Assembly: GCA_017882705.1 (NCBI GenBank)
Contig: JADGOZ010000059.1
Location: 1 to 64,000 of the forward strand
Reading direction: 5' to 3'
DNA length: 64,000 bases
Source: Candidatus Nanopelagicales bacterium
GTDB lineage: Bacteria > Actinomycetota > Actinomycetes > S36-B12 > CAIYMF01
Positions within the stretch are counted from its first letter, which is position 1. Each line of letters begins with the position of its first letter. Position numbers and translations under genes: made by a program. Positions 53,108-62,960 of this stretch are shown here, in pieces. The notes under the pieces were generated by a model. That model did no database searches and was not told where the DNA came from. It saw only the letters and a list, made by a program, of their open reading frames with translations.

Positions 53108-55195
53108 TCAGACGGTGAGCTCGTCGCGGACGACGTGGCCCTCCTCGTCGGCGTGGCCCTGACCGTCGACCTCGCTCGGCCACCAGAAGCGCTCGCCGAG
53201 GATGAAGGCGAGCGCGGGCACGAGGACCGTGCGCACGAGCAGGGTGTCGAGCAGCACACCGACGCACACGATGATGCCGACCTGCGCGAGTGCGATCAGC
53301 GGGAGTACGCCGAGGACTGCGAAGACGGCCGCGAGCAGGATCCCCGCGCTCGTGATGACGCCGCCCGTAGCGCGGAGCGCGGTGAGCATGCCGTCCCTCG
53401 TGTCGCTGACGATCGCCTCCTCCCGCGCACGCGTCGCGAGGAAGATGTTGTAGTCGACGCCGAGCGCGACGAGGAACAGGAACGACAGCAGCAGCACCTG
53501 GTTGTCGAGCGCCGGGTAGTGCAGCACGTGCTCGAACACGAACCACGAGACGCCGAGCGCGGCGAAGAACGTGCCGAGCACGGTCGCGACGAGCAGGGCG
53601 GCCGCCAGCAGCGAGCGCAGCAGCACCACGAGCACGAGCGCCACGAGGACCAGCACGATCGGGATCACGACCTTCGCGTCGCGCAGTGCGGCGTCCTTCG
53701 CGTCGAGCCGTTGCGCGACGTCGCCGCCGACGACGGCGTCGGCGCCCGGCACGTCGCCCACGGCCGCACGTAGCGCGCGGATCTGGTCGTAGGACCCCTC
53801 GCTCCCGGGATCGCCGGACAGCACGACGTCGACCTGCGCGACGTCGGCGGAGGCCGCGCCCGGGGTCGCGGACACGACACCGTCGACGGTCTTCGCCGCC
53901 GCGACGACCGCCGGCACCGACGCCGGGTTCGTCAGGATGGCGGCCGGCGCGCTCGCGCCGGCGGGGAAGGCGCTCGAGAGCGTCTCCTGGCCGAGCACGG
54001 CCTCCGGCTTCACCCGGAACTGGTCGTTCTGGCTGAGCCCGACCTGCACGCCGATCCCGCCGAGCGCCATCACGACCAGGAGACCGGTCGCGGCCGCGCC
54101 CACGAGCTCGGGCCGACGTCGGACCGCCTCGCCGACCCGGCCCCAGAACCGGCCCTCGCGCGGGGCGTCGCCGACGTGCGGCACGAACGGCCAGAACAGG
54201 CCACGGCCGAACACGACCATCGCAGCGGGCAGCACGAACAGTCCGGACACCATGGCGACCACGACGCCGACGGCCGAGGAGAAGCCGATCGCGCGGAGGT
54301 TCTCCTGCTGCGCGAGCAGGAGGGCGAGCAGCGAGAGCGTGACGGTCAGCCCGGAGGCGAGGATGGCCTCCGACGTACGCCGGAGCGCCACCTGCATCGC
54401 GTGGAAGCGGCTGTCCTCCTGGCGCAGGCGGTCGCGGTAGCGCGCGATGAGCAGCAGGGCGTAGTCGGTCGCGGCACCGAACACGAGCACGCTCGTGATG
54501 CCCGCCGCCGAGGGATCGACGACGATCCCGAAGTGCGGCGCGAGCAGCGCCACGAGCTTCGTCGTGACCTGCTCGGCGATGCCCACGACGAGCAGCGGCA
54601 CGAGCCAGAGCCAGGGGCTGCGGTAGGTGATGAGGAGCAGCAGCGCGACGATCGAGGCGGTCGCGATGAGCAGGGTGGTGTCGGCGCCCTCGAAGACCTT
54701 GGTGAGGTCGGTGATGATCGCCGGGCCACCGGTCACCTGCGCCTGCAGCCCCGCGGGCAGGTCGGCAGCCGCGGTCGCGCGGATCTCGGTGACCTTCGGG
54801 CCGACCTTCGCGTCGTCGCTCGTGTCGACGGGTACGGCGACGACCGCGACCGTGCCGTCCTGGGAGTAGACCGGCGGCGCGGTCTGTCCGCCGACCGCGA
54901 GCGGGGCGAGCGCCGCGGCGCGGGCGGTGATCGCCGCCTTGTCGTCGGCCGTCAGCGGGGCGCCGTCGGTGCTGCTGTAGACCACGATCGCCGGCGCGAC
55001 GCCGTTGCTCGGGAGCGCCTGCTGGCGCAGCTCGGCCTCGGCCGACTGGTAGCTCGTCGGGAGGCCGGACGACACCAGAGGTGCGACCTTGGCCGGCGCC
55101 GGGATCGCGAAGATCGCGCCGACGAGCAGCACGACGAGCCCGAGGACGAGGAAGGCGTGGCGACGGCGCGCGACGTGGACGGTCGGGAAGGACAC
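53108..55195 (-). CDS. MMPL/RND family membrane transporter
   Basis: A 695-residue large membrane protein of the MmpL/SSD-RND family. Each half has one extracytoplasmic loop after the first helix and a block of five or six membrane segments. The conserved GAATDYALLLIARYRDRL (first half) and VALGVDYNIFLATRAREE (second half) carry the proton-relay Asp-Tyr pairs. Members export lipids, siderophores or drugs with proton motive force. GTG at 55195 has GGAG five bases upstream. The promoter is overlapped by a MarR palindrome, and the marR gene is divergent, so the pump is probably inducible by a phenolic or lipid-like effector. Confidence 0.91.
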   Translation of the reverse strand: MSFPTVHVARRRHAFLVLGLVVLLVGAIFAIPAPAKVAPLVSSGLPTSYQSAEAELRQQALPSNGVAPAIVVYSSTDGAPLTADDKAAITARAAALAPLAVGGQTAPPVYSQDGTVAVVAVPVDTSDDAKVGPKVTEIRATAAADLPAGLQAQVTGGPAIITDLTKVFEGADTTLLIATASIVALLLLITYRSPWLWLVPLLVVGIAEQVTTKLVALLAPHFGIVVDPSAAGITSVLVFGAATDYALLLIARYRDRLRQEDSRFHAMQVALRRTSEAILASGLTVTLSLLALLLAQQENLRAIGFSSAVGVVVAMVSGLFVLPAAMVVFGRGLFWPFVPHVGDAPREGRFWGRVGEAVRRRPELVGAAATGLLVVMALGGIGVQVGLSQNDQFRVKPEAVLGQETLSSAFPAGASAPAAILTNPASVPAVVAAAKTVDGVVSATPGAASADVAQVDVVLSGDPGSEGSYDQIRALRAAVGDVPGADAVVGGDVAQRLDAKDAALRDAKVVIPIVLVLVALVLVVLLRSLLAAALLVATVLGTFFAALGVSWFVFEHVLHYPALDNQVLLLSFLFLVALGVDYNIFLATRAREEAIVSDTRDGMLTALRATGGVITSAGILLAAVFAVLGVLPLIALAQVGIIVCVGVLLDTLLVRTVLVPALAFILGERFWWPSEVDGQGHADEEGHVVRDELTV

Positions 55196-55229
55196 AGGGG
55201 CTCCAGAGCAGGCGCAACACGGGGCGAGA

Positions 55230-55289
55230 GTCACTAGATTGACTAGCGAGATGGACACTAACTCGGAAGTCACTAGACTGTCTAGTGAC
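55230..55289. promoter_or_regulatory. Divergent marR/mmpL promoter region with MarR operators
   Basis: Operator 2 (55269-55289) is a perfect palindrome: GTCACTAGA, CTG, TCTAGTGAC. Operator 1 (55230-55250) has the same left arm and an imperfect right arm. Minus strand, for mmpL: -35 TAGACA (55284..55279), 18-bp spacer, -10 TAGTGT (near 55260..55255). Plus strand, for marR: -35 TGGACA (55252-55257), 16 bp, -10 TAGACT (55274-55279). Operator 2 covers the mmpL -35 and the marR -10. Confidence 0.85.
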
Positions 55290-55781
55290 ATGGACGCTAC
55301 CGCGGCTCCCGATGACCCGCACCTCGGAGCACCCGAGGGCTGGCCGGCGTCCCCGCTCGCCGACGCGCTGTACGCCGTGCTGCGCGCGACCCCCGAGACA
55401 CGCGCCGGCATCGCCCGCCGCCTCGAGCTCAACCCGAGCGAGGTCGACGCGATGGAGCACCTCATGGGCGAGCCGATCGGCCCCGTGGAGCTCTCCCGGC
55501 GCCTGCACATGACCTCGGCCTCGGCGACCGTCCTGGTCGACCGGCTCGAGGACGCGGGGCACGTCGTGCGCGAGGCCGACCCGCACGACGGCCGTCGTCG
55601 CGTCGTCCGTCCGACCCCGCAGGGCATGCAGTCGGTCTACGCCCAGATCGGCCCGATGGTCGCCGACCTCATCGCGGTCGAGGACGGCATGTCCGAGCAT
55701 GACCGCGCGGCCGTCGTCGCCTACCTGCAGCGGGTGCTCGCGGTGCTCGAGCATCACGGCGAGGGAGCTCCACCCGGCTGA
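55290..55781 (+). CDS. MarR family transcriptional regulator
   Basis: A 163-residue winged-helix repressor. The recognition region reads PIGPVELSRRLHMTSASATV, then LVDRLEDAGHVVREADPHDG and a basic wing RRRVVRPTPQG, flanked by dimerisation helices. ATG at 55290 is chosen because the likely -10 box ends ten bases upstream and the palindrome abuts it; the in-frame ATG at 55251 would lie upstream of the promoter. It is divergent from the MMPL pump and should repress both genes through the TCTAGTGAC-type palindrome. Confidence 0.88.
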   Translation: MDATAAPDDPHLGAPEGWPASPLADALYAVLRATPETRAGIARRLELNPSEVDAMEHLMGEPIGPVELSRRLHMTSASATVLVDRLEDAGHVVREADPHDGRRRVVRPTPQGMQSVYAQIGPMVADLIAVEDGMSEHDRAAVVAYLQRVLAVLEHHGEGAPPG

Positions 55782-55853
55782 GCGCCGGCTGCCCGACGGC
55801 CGGTACGGGGGTCCGGCCGTCGAGCAGCCTCCGCCTGCTGCTACCAATGCGGG

Positions 55854-56447
55854 GTGAGCATCGAGGCGACCGTCCGCGAGATCGACCGGGCCGCGTGGGC
55901 GGCCGCGACCCCGCTCGCCGCCCGCGCGTTCTTCGACGAGGAGTTCATCGTCGGGATGCTCGGCCCGCACCCGCTGCGCCGCTGGGCCGACGCCCACCAC
56001 TTCTACGCCGCCGAGCCCTTCGACGACTCCGCGGTCCATCTCGGGGCCTTCCTCGGCGACGTGCTCGGCGGCATCATCCGCATCTCGCCCTTCGGCGCCT
56101 GCTCCGTCTGCGCGCACGTCGACCCCACCACGCCACCGGACGACGAGATCCTCGCCCGCGACTGGCGTTTCGAGGTCGAGGTCCTCAAGTCCCACGCGGG
56201 CTATGCCGAGCACGCGTGGATCTCCCGCGTGGCCGTCGAGCCCCAGCTGCACGGCACCGGCCTCGGCAAGCTGCTCGTCGACGCCGCGGTCGACCACCTC
56301 GAGCGCACCGGGTCGGGCACGGTGCTGCTCGAGTGCCTCGCGCAGCGCGAGGGGTTCTACACCGGCCGCGGGTTCCGTCGCGACGCCGAGGTCGTCGACG
56401 TGCACGCGGACACGTCGTACCTCATGCGCCTCGACCTACCGCGCTGA
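55854..56447 (+). CDS. GNAT family N-acetyltransferase
   Basis: A 197-residue GCN5-related acetyltransferase. Motif A with the acetyl-CoA pyrophosphate loop is ISRVAVEPQLHGTGLGKLLV, followed by a helix and the LECLAQREGFYTGRGF strand-helix of motif B. The N-terminal 100 residues include an unusual ACSVCAHVD segment. The acceptor is unknown. GTG at 55854 is preceded by TACCAA six bases upstream, so it may be leaderless. It follows marR by 72 bases on the same strand, with no shared function evident. Confidence 0.83.
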   Translation: MSIEATVREIDRAAWAAATPLAARAFFDEEFIVGMLGPHPLRRWADAHHFYAAEPFDDSAVHLGAFLGDVLGGIIRISPFGACSVCAHVDPTTPPDDEILARDWRFEVEVLKSHAGYAEHAWISRVAVEPQLHGTGLGKLLVDAAVDHLERTGSGTVLLECLAQREGFYTGRGFRRDAEVVDVHADTSYLMRLDLPR

Positions 56448-56471
56448 CGCGCGCCGTGGCACGCTCGTGCG

Positions 56472-57038
56472 ATGGGCCGACTCGTCTACGCCGTCATCGC
56501 CTCGCTCGACGGCTTCGTCAACGACGAGTCCGGCGGCTTCGAGTGGGCGGCTCCCGCCGAGGACGTCCACCGGTTCGTCAACGAGCTCGAGCGCCCGGTC
56601 GGCACGTACCTCTACGGCCGTCGCATCTACGAGGTCATGGCCGTGTGGCAGGACATGCCGGGCATCGAGCACGAGCCCGACGTGATGCAGGAGTTCGCCG
56701 CCATCTGGCGCGCTGCGGACAAGGTCGTCTATTCGAGCACCCTCGCCGAGGTCACGACCCCGCGCACCCGCCTCGAGCGCACCTTCGACCCGCTCGCCGT
56801 GCGGGCGATGGTCGGCGGGCTCGACACCGACGTGTCCCTCGCCGGGCCGACGCTCGCCGCGCACGCGCTGCGTGCCGGCATCGTCGACGACGTGCACGTG
56901 TTCCTGCTGCCGATCGTCGTGGGCGGCGGCACGCCCTGCTGGCCCTCCGGCGCACGGCTCGACCTCGAGCTCGTCGACGAGCACCGCTTCGACGACGGCA
57001 CCGTCCACCTCCACCACCGAGCGCATCGCCCGTCCTGA
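56472..57038 (+). CDS. Dihydrofolate reductase family (RibD C-terminal) protein
   Basis: A 188-residue RibD-C/DHFR-fold protein of the YwjB/YyaP type. The N-terminal strand LVYAVIASLDGFVNDESG, YLYGRRIYEVM and VYSSTLAEVTTPRT are typical. VSLAGPTLAAHALRAG and FLLPIVVGGGTPCWP form the cofactor side. The reaction is probably an NADPH-dependent reduction; the substrate is unknown. ATG at 56472 is 24 bases past the GNAT gene and may have its own -10-like CACGCT. It is convergent with the alcohol dehydrogenase, separated by 10 bases containing a small CCCGT/ACGGG hairpin at the stop codon. Confidence 0.84.
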   Translation: MGRLVYAVIASLDGFVNDESGGFEWAAPAEDVHRFVNELERPVGTYLYGRRIYEVMAVWQDMPGIEHEPDVMQEFAAIWRAADKVVYSSTLAEVTTPRTRLERTFDPLAVRAMVGGLDTDVSLAGPTLAAHALRAGIVDDVHVFLLPIVVGGGTPCWPSGARLDLELVDEHRFDDGTVHLHHRAHRPS

Positions 57039-57048
57039 ACGGGATCGG

Positions 57049-58146
57049 TCAGGGGATGAGGAGCTGGCGGAGCGCCGCTCCGGTGGCGAGCTCGTCGAGG
57101 GCGGCCGCCGCCTCGGCGAGCGGGCGTCGCGCGGAGACCATCTCCTCGAGGCGCAGGTCGCCGCTCATCACCAGGTCGACGAGCTGCGGGATGTCGACGG
57201 CCGGGCGGATGCCGCCGTAGTTCGAGCCGAGGATGCGCTGGTCGAGCTCGACGAGCAGAAGCGGGTCGAACGACGCCGACGAACCCTCGGGAGGTATGCC
57301 GACGACGACCGCCGTGCCGCCGAGCCCGAGCAGATGGATCGCGGTCTCCGTCGTGGTGGTGCGGCCGATCGCGTCGAACGCGTAGTCGACGCCGTCGGGC
57401 AGCAGGGCGCGTACGGCGTCCTCCGCACCGGCTCCTGCACCGACGATCGCGTCGGTCGCGCCGAGCTCCAGCGCGAGGTCGACCTTGTCCTGCCGGAGGT
57501 CGATCGCGACGATGCGCGACGCACCCGCGAGGCGTGCGCCCTGCACGACGCTGAGACCCACTCCGCCGCAACCGATGACGACCACGGTCGACCCTGCCTC
57601 GACCTGGGCGGTGTTGCGCACCGCACCCACTCCGGTCGCGACGGCGCAGCCCACGAGCGCGATGAGGTCGAGCGGCGCGTCGTCGCGCACCTTGATCGCG
57701 CCCGACTCGGGCACGACCGCGTACTCGGCGTAGGAGGAGACCGCGAGGTAGTGGTACGCCGTCTCGCCGTCGATCGACAGCCGGCTCGTGCCGTCGTTGA
57801 GGCCGCCCGTCGGGCCGACGACGTTGGCCGCCACCTCGCACCGCGCCTCGACGCCGGCCTTGCAGTGACGGCACTCGCCGCAGGGCGCGACCCACGACAG
57901 CACGACGTGGTCGCCGGGCTGCAGCGACGTCACGCCGGGACCGACCTCGACGACCGTGCCCGATCCCTCGTGGCCGAGGACGGTCGGCAGACGGCGGGAC
58001 CACTCGCCCTTCACGACGTGCAGGTCGCTGTGGCAGACCCCGGCCGCGGCGATCTTCACCAGCACCTCGTGCGGCCGCGGTGCCGCGAGCTGCACCTCGG
58101 TCACCTCGAGAGGTACGTCGGTACCGCGGAACACGACCGCCTTCAT
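57049..58146 (-). CDS. Zinc-dependent alcohol dehydrogenase
   Basis: A 365-residue medium-chain dehydrogenase of the class III-like group. The catalytic zinc ligands are in AAGVCHSDLH, LGHEGSGTV and VGCAVATGVG. The structural zinc lobe CGECRHCKAGVEARC has all four cysteines, and the NAD loop is VIGCGGVGLSVVQGA. It oxidises an alcohol to an aldehyde or acts on a formaldehyde-thiol adduct. ATG at 58146 has AGGAGG five bases upstream. The gene follows the amidase by 57 bases in the same direction, so it may be the last member of the PucR-linked operon. Confidence 0.92.
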   Translation of the reverse strand: MKAVVFRGTDVPLEVTEVQLAAPRPHEVLVKIAAAGVCHSDLHVVKGEWSRRLPTVLGHEGSGTVVEVGPGVTSLQPGDHVVLSWVAPCGECRHCKAGVEARCEVAANVVGPTGGLNDGTSRLSIDGETAYHYLAVSSYAEYAVVPESGAIKVRDDAPLDLIALVGCAVATGVGAVRNTAQVEAGSTVVVIGCGGVGLSVVQGARLAGASRIVAIDLRQDKVDLALELGATDAIVGAGAGAEDAVRALLPDGVDYAFDAIGRTTTTETAIHLLGLGGTAVVVGIPPEGSSASFDPLLLVELDQRILGSNYGGIRPAVDIPQLVDLVMSGDLRLEEMVSARRPLAEAAAALDELATGAALRQLLIP

Positions 58147-58203
58147 GAGTCCTCCTGCTGGGTGCGCTGTCGGGCGTGCGTCGGGATCTGGCTCACCGCG
58201 TCG

Positions 58204-59616
58204 TCATCCGACTCGGAACTCGTCGTAGCCGGGCGCTGTGCGCGGCCAGGGACGAGCCTGCTCCCACAGCTCTGCCACGTCGAGCAGCGACGAGTCGGAC
58301 CACCGCGCGCCGGTCACCTGCAGCCCGAACGGCAGGCCGCTCGCGTGGCGCCCGGCCGGCACCGACACGGCGGGGTGCCCGGTCAGGTTCTGCACGGCGG
58401 TGGAGAACGCCGCGGGGGGCGTCATGCCGACCACGCCGTCGGGCTCGGTGCGGCCGTCGGCGAACCACGTGTCGACCGCGACCGTCGGCGTGAGGAGCAC
58501 CGCGTCGTCGCCGAGCAGCTCGTCGAGGCGCCTGGTGTAGAGCGTGCGGCGGCGGCGGGCGGCGAGGTAGTCGTCGACGCCGATCGTGAGGCCGTGCCGC
58601 ATGAACTCGGCGGTTGCCGGATGCATGGCATCGAGGTTCTCCTCGACGAAGGCCCGGCCGAGGGCGTTCACGTGCTCGGCCGGCGCGAGGACGAACCAGT
58701 CGAGATCCGGGTCGCCGAGGTCGGCGAACAGCTCGTGGTCCTCGAGCACCACCTGCTGCGCGCCGAGCACCTCGGCCATCGACGACGCCGCGGAGTGGAA
58801 GGCGTCGGCGACCGGCCCCGGCAGCGGTCCGAGCGGCGACGTGCGCTCGGCGACGATGACACGCGTCGGACGGCTTCTCGTCGGCACGGGGAAGGGCGCG
58901 GAGTCCGGGTCGCCCGCGACGACGCCGGTCATGAGGAGGAACAGCAGGCGGAGGTCGTCGACGGTGGTCGCCATCGGGCCATATGTCGAGAGGTCGAGCC
59001 AGTCCGCCGCCGGCCACCGGCCGACCGCACCATGGGTCGGCTTGAGTCCGACGAGCCCGCACACGGCCGCGGGGATCCGCACCGAGCCGCCGCCGTCGGT
59101 CGCGGTGGCGATCGGGGCGAGGCCTGCGGCCAGCGCGGCACCGGAGCCGCCGCTCGAACCGCCTGGCGTCTGCGCGAGGTCCCACGGGTTGCGGGTGGTC
59201 CCGTCGAGCAGGTTGTCGGTGAAGCCCTCGGTGGCGAACTCGGGCAGGTTCGTCTTGCCGACGATGACGGCGCCGGCGCGACGCAGGCGTGCGGGAACGA
59301 CCTCGTCGACGGTTGCCGGCGGCGCGTCGACGAGCAGTCGTGAGCCCCTGCGGGTCGGCATCCCGGCGACGTCCTCGAGGTCCTTCACCAGCACCGGTAC
59401 GCCGTGCAGCGGTCCTGCTGCCGCACCTGAGGCGCGACGAGCGTCGAGGTCCGCCGCCTCCGCGAGCGCCTCCTCGACGCGCAGCGCGACGACCGACCCG
59501 AGAGCGTCGTCGCGCTCGCGGATCCGGCGTACGCACTCCTCGACGGCGTCGACGGCCGTGGCTCGACCGGACACGATCGCCTCGGCCGTGGTCCGGATCG
59601 CTCCCGGTGTCGTCAC
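58204..59616 (-). CDS. Amidase signature family amidohydrolase
   Basis: A 470-residue amidase with the Ser-cisSer-Lys triad: lysine in VPVLVKDLEDVAG, cis-serine in the glycine/serine-rich core GGSSGGSGAALAAGLAPIAT, and nucleophile serine in TDGGGSVRIPA. Family members hydrolyse amides, nitrile-derived amides, allophanate or aminoacyl-tRNA. No allophanate hydrolase C-terminal domain and no GatA partner genes are present, so a small-molecule amide is likely. GTG at 59616 overlaps the universal stress protein stop (GTGA), placing it in the permease-ureohydrolase operon. Confidence 0.9.
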   Translation of the reverse strand: MTTPGAIRTTAEAIVSGRATAVDAVEECVRRIRERDDALGSVVALRVEEALAEAADLDARRASGAAAGPLHGVPVLVKDLEDVAGMPTRRGSRLLVDAPPATVDEVVPARLRRAGAVIVGKTNLPEFATEGFTDNLLDGTTRNPWDLAQTPGGSSGGSGAALAAGLAPIATATDGGGSVRIPAAVCGLVGLKPTHGAVGRWPAADWLDLSTYGPMATTVDDLRLLFLLMTGVVAGDPDSAPFPVPTRSRPTRVIVAERTSPLGPLPGPVADAFHSAASSMAEVLGAQQVVLEDHELFADLGDPDLDWFVLAPAEHVNALGRAFVEENLDAMHPATAEFMRHGLTIGVDDYLAARRRRTLYTRRLDELLGDDAVLLTPTVAVDTWFADGRTEPDGVVGMTPPAAFSTAVQNLTGHPAVSVPAGRHASGLPFGLQVTGARWSDSSLLDVAELWEQARPWPRTAPGYDEFRVG

Positions 59617-60029
59617 CGGACGACGAGCACCGGTCGGTCCGAGAGCTGGACGAGACGGTCCGTCACGCTGCCGACGAGCAGGCCGGCGAGCCGCCCGAGG
59701 CCGCGCGGACCGACGACGACGATGTCGGCCTCCTCGTCGCGGGCGACGTCCATGATCGCCTGCGCCTCCTCGCCCTTGAGCCCCCGCACGACGCGGCCGG
59801 TGGCGGACGCGGCTCCGGCGGCGCGCAACGCCATCACGGCGACGTCGACGATCGCCTGCGCGGATTCGGAGCCCTCGTCGGACGGCAGGGTCGGACCGTG
59901 GTCCGCCACCCCGTCCGAGCGCTGGTGCACCACGACCACGTGCGCGTTCGACGCGGCCGCGAGCCGCCCAGCGGCCTCGACCGCCTTCGCCGCGTGCTCG
60001 GACCCGTCCACCGCAACCAGCAGCTTCAT
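59613..60029 (-). CDS. Universal stress protein (UspA family)
   Basis: A 138-residue single-domain Usp. It starts [20 protein letters not shown], and the ATP-binding loop GxxGxxxxxxxGS is visible in [20 protein letters not shown]. Such proteins bind ATP or AMP and modulate stress or metabolism. It is tightly coupled on both sides: ATG at 60029 overlaps the ureohydrolase stop (ATGA) and its stop overlaps the amidase start. A Usp inside a catabolic operon is unusual and could sense adenylate state for the pathway. Confidence 0.9.
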   Translation of the reverse strand: MKLLVAVDGSEHAAKAVEAAGRLAAASNAHVVVVHQRSDGVADHGPTLPSDEGSESAQAIVDVAVMALRAAGAASATGRVVRGLKGEEAQAIMDVARDEEADIVVVGPRGLGRLAGLLVGSVTDRLVQLSDRPVLVVR

Positions 60030-61036
60030 CTCGCGCTCCCGTCAGAGTTGTCACCGTGGGCGCCGCCGCGGCGACCACCGGTCGTGTCCAGTGCCATCAG
60101 GCCGAGCAGCTCGTAGACGACGTTCGCCGCGGCGATGGTCGTGAGCTCGGCATGGTCGTACGCCGGCGCCACCTCGACGACGTCGCCGCCGACGAGGTTC
60201 AGGTCGGTGAAGCCGCGCAGGATCATCTGCAGCTCGCGCGACGTGAGACCACCGGGCTCCGGCGTACCGGTGCCCGGCGCGTGCGCCGGGTCGAGGACGT
60301 CGATGTCGATGGAGACGTAGACCGGCCGGTTGCCGACCCGCTCACGGACCTTGTCGATCGCCTCGTCGACCCCCTTGCGAGCGACGTCCTCGGTGCTCAC
60401 GATGGCGAACCCGAGGTCCTGGTCGTCGATGAGGTCCTGTGCCGAGTAGAGCGGTCCGCGGATGCCGACGTGCGCGGAGACGTCGAGGTCGAGAAGGCCC
60501 TCCTCGACGGCGCGCCGGAACGGGGTCCCGTGCGTGTAGGGCGCACCGAAGTACGTGTCCCAGGTGTCGAGGTGCGCGTCGAAGTGCACGAGCGCGATCG
60601 GCCCGTGCTCGGCCGCGAACGCACGTAGGAGGGGCAGGGCCACCGTGTGGTCGCCACCGATCGTGACGATGCGATCTGCCTTCGTGAGAAGCGATCGCGC
60701 CGCGGCCTCGACCTGTCCGACGGCCGCCACGAGATCGAACGGGTTCACGGCGACGTCGCCCGCATCGACGACCTGGTGGACGTCCCACGGGTTCACGTCG
60801 AGCGCCGGGTGGTAGGGCCGCAGCAGCTTCGAGCCCGCGCGGATCCCCTGAGGTCCGAACCGGGCTCCAGGTCGGTAGGAGACGCCGGAGTCGAACGGGA
60901 TGCCGAGGACGGCGACACCCGCATGATCGACCTGGTCGAGCCGCGGGAGCCGGGCGAACGTGTCCGGACCCACGAACCGGGGGACCTCCGCGGCGTTCGG
61001 CGGCCCGAGGGGCCGGCTCGGCTCGTCGGCGGTCAT
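60026..61036 (-). CDS. Agmatinase/guanidinobutyrase family ureohydrolase
   Basis: A 336-residue Mn2+-dependent ureohydrolase that releases urea from a guanidino compound. Metal ligands are in [19 protein letters not shown] and [20 protein letters not shown], the complete agmatinase/arginase set. The N-terminal [13 protein letters not shown] and the THGTPFRRA loop fit the agmatinase-guanidinobutyrase-guanidinopropionase branch rather than arginase. ATG at 61036 overlaps the SnoaL-like stop (ATGA). With a PucR regulator, an NCS1 permease and an amidase, the likely substrate is 4-guanidinobutyrate or a related imported guanidino compound; agmatine is possible. Confidence 0.9.
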   Translation of the reverse strand: MTADEPSRPLGPPNAAEVPRFVGPDTFARLPRLDQVDHAGVAVLGIPFDSGVSYRPGARFGPQGIRAGSKLLRPYHPALDVNPWDVHQVVDAGDVAVNPFDLVAAVGQVEAAARSLLTKADRIVTIGGDHTVALPLLRAFAAEHGPIALVHFDAHLDTWDTYFGAPYTHGTPFRRAVEEGLLDLDVSAHVGIRGPLYSAQDLIDDQDLGFAIVSTEDVARKGVDEAIDKVRERVGNRPVYVSIDIDVLDPAHAPGTGTPEPGGLTSRELQMILRGFTDLNLVGGDVVEVAPAYDHAELTTIAAANVVYELLGLMALDTTGGRRGGAHGDNSDGSAR

Positions 61037-61434
61037 GCGTCCTCCTGGGGATCGGGCGAGAGGTGCTCGTGCACCGCCACCCACGTGTCGTCCGGCGTGC
61101 GCCGGAACACGATGGTCTCGCGCTCGCGCTGCGTCTCCGGCACGCCCGCGAGGCGAGTCCGGACCCGGTGCGTGAGGACCGCGACGTCCGGGCTGACGAG
61201 GTCGATGCGCCGGTCGCGCGTGTCGCACCCGTCGACGTGGAACCCGTCGGCCTCCCACATCGCCCACTCCTGCTCGTAGGACGCACGCGACGCGAGGAGC
61301 TCCGGGCTGGTGTGGAACAGGAAGGTGGCGTCCGGCGCGAAGCACGCGAAGTACCCGTCGCGGTCGTGCGCGGCGAACGCCCCGAGCAGGCGGTCGGCCG
61401 CCGCCGTCACGGCGGCGAGCTCGTCCGTCGTCAT
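61033..61434 (-). CDS. SnoaL/NTF2-like small protein
   Basis: A 133-residue single-domain alpha+beta-barrel protein of the SnoaL-like/DUF4440 group. [20 protein letters not shown] and a central [10 protein letters not shown] lead to the C-terminal strand pair [20 protein letters not shown]. These proteins are small cyclases, isomerases, dehydratases or ligand-binding subunits. In actinobacteria this type often sits between an NCS1 permease and an agmatinase-like gene, but its activity is unknown. Both ends overlap neighbours by four bases. Confidence 0.85.
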   Translation of the reverse strand: MTTDELAAVTAAADRLLGAFAAHDRDGYFACFAPDATFLFHTSPELLASRASYEQEWAMWEADGFHVDGCDTRDRRIDLVSPDVAVLTHRVRTRLAGVPETQRERETIVFRRTPDDTWVAVHEHLSPDPQEDA

Positions 61435-62882
61435 CGCGCGGCACCCGTGTCGTGGAGCACCTGCTCGCTCGCCTCGATCGCGACCGACTCGGCCTCGAGG
61501 TCGAGGGACCGGGTGAACACGAAGTAGAGGCCCCCCGCGACGACCATGCCGACGATCCACGAGATGTCGACGAGCTGGAGGTAGTCGTTCGCGACGAACC
61601 CGACGTACGTCGTGCCGACCACCATGAACGGGAACTCGACGAGGATGCCGACGAGGAACGCGACCACGCCGCGCCAGGCCCAGGAGCCGTAGATCCCGTT
61701 CGGGGTGAACAGGTCGGTGATCGCGTAGTGGCCGCGACGCACGAAGAAGTAGTCCATCAGGTTGATCGCCGTCCACGGCGCCAGCAGGTAGAGCATCACG
61801 AGGAGGCTGTTGCTCAGGGTCGACGACGCGTTCTCCAGGACGTTGCCCAGCAGCAGCCAGACCACGGCGAGCACGATGATCACGACTACGCGGATCCGTC
61901 GCGAGGGCTTCACCGGACGTAGCGAGTCGATGCCGGTCACGATCGTGAGCATGCCGCTGTAGGCGTTGAGGCCCATGGTCGCGACCAGCGCGAGGACGGA
62001 GAGGACGGCGAGGATCCCGCCGAGCCCGCCGACCACGTTGTTGCCCGCGTTGTAGATGCCGAGCAGCGGGTCGGAGACGCCGAGCGCGGACCCCAGCCAC
62101 GCGCCGAGCGGGATGAGCCAGATCGGCGAACCGGCGGCACCGAGGAACACCGAGGTGACGATGGCGCTGACCTTGGTGTCCTTCGGCAGGTAGCGCGAGT
62201 AGTCGGAGACGTACGGCGCGTACGTGATGTTGTACGACGCCGCGACGGTGAACATCCCGAGGAACCCGGCGACCGTCATCTCGGTCGGCGCGGCCGCCTG
62301 GCCGCCTGCGTGCCCGGTCACGATCCCGATCGTGAGCACGACCCAGAAGGGCAGCGACACCCAGAACAGCACCTGGAACACCCGGTGCAGCCAGTCGTGA
62401 CCGTAGATCGCGAGGACGGTGCCGATCACCGTGATCGCGACGGCGACCGTCGTCGCGTTCCATCCGAAGATGCCGTTGAGGCCGAGCTTGATGATCACCG
62501 TGTCGACGACGTTGAACATGACGAACGTGAACGCGGTCGCGACGAGTGCGAGGATCACGCCGCGGTAGCCGAGCTGGGCGCGCGACTGCACCATCTGCGG
62601 AAGGCCGAAGGTGGGGCCCTGCGAGGCGTGGAACGCCATGAACACGGTGCCGAACAGGATGCCGAGGATGCCCGCGATCGCCGTCTGCACGAGCGAGAGC
62701 CCGAAGACCGTCGGCCCCAGCACCCCGATGCCGACGGTGAAGGGCTGGAAGTTGCCGAGGAACCAGAACGGTCCCTGCATCCAGACCCGGCCGTGCCGCT
62801 CGGTCTCCGGGATCCAGTCGATCGACCGGGACTCGATGCCCCCGACGACCGCTGGTCCGCGCTCGCTCACGACCTCCGCCAT
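61431..62882 (-). CDS. NCS1-type permease (cytosine/purine permease family)
   Basis: A 483-residue, about 12-segment importer of the nucleobase:cation symporter-1 family. Family features are the N-terminal region ending [20 protein letters not shown], the [13 protein letters not shown] loop after helix 2, and [18 protein letters not shown] in the middle. [17 protein letters not shown] follows later. ATG at 62882 has GGGAGG six bases upstream. It is the first gene of the ureohydrolase/amidase operon and divergent from a PucR-type regulator, so it probably imports the pathway substrate, a guanidino, ureide or purine-like compound. Confidence 0.92.
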   Translation of the reverse strand: MAEVVSERGPAVVGGIESRSIDWIPETERHGRVWMQGPFWFLGNFQPFTVGIGVLGPTVFGLSLVQTAIAGILGILFGTVFMAFHASQGPTFGLPQMVQSRAQLGYRGVILALVATAFTFVMFNVVDTVIIKLGLNGIFGWNATTVAVAITVIGTVLAIYGHDWLHRVFQVLFWVSLPFWVVLTIGIVTGHAGGQAAAPTEMTVAGFLGMFTVAASYNITYAPYVSDYSRYLPKDTKVSAIVTSVFLGAAGSPIWLIPLGAWLGSALGVSDPLLGIYNAGNNVVGGLGGILAVLSVLALVATMGLNAYSGMLTIVTGIDSLRPVKPSRRIRVVVIIVLAVVWLLLGNVLENASSTLSNSLLVMLYLLAPWTAINLMDYFFVRRGHYAITDLFTPNGIYGSWAWRGVVAFLVGILVEFPFMVVGTTYVGFVANDYLQLVDISWIVGMVVAGGLYFVFTRSLDLEAESVAIEASEQVLHDTGAAR

Positions 62883-62960
62883 GGTGCCTCCCGATCTCGC
62901 TGACGCCCGCCGTGGGTGCCTGCCTGGTCGGATGCTCCTGGGTCGGGGCGATCCGCCGCG

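Noticed and set aside
52986-56405. A minus-strand frame of over 1100 codons spanning MMPL, marR and GNAT genes
   Set aside because: It runs antisense through marR and GNAT and out of frame with the MMPL gene; composition is low-complexity and no motif is present.
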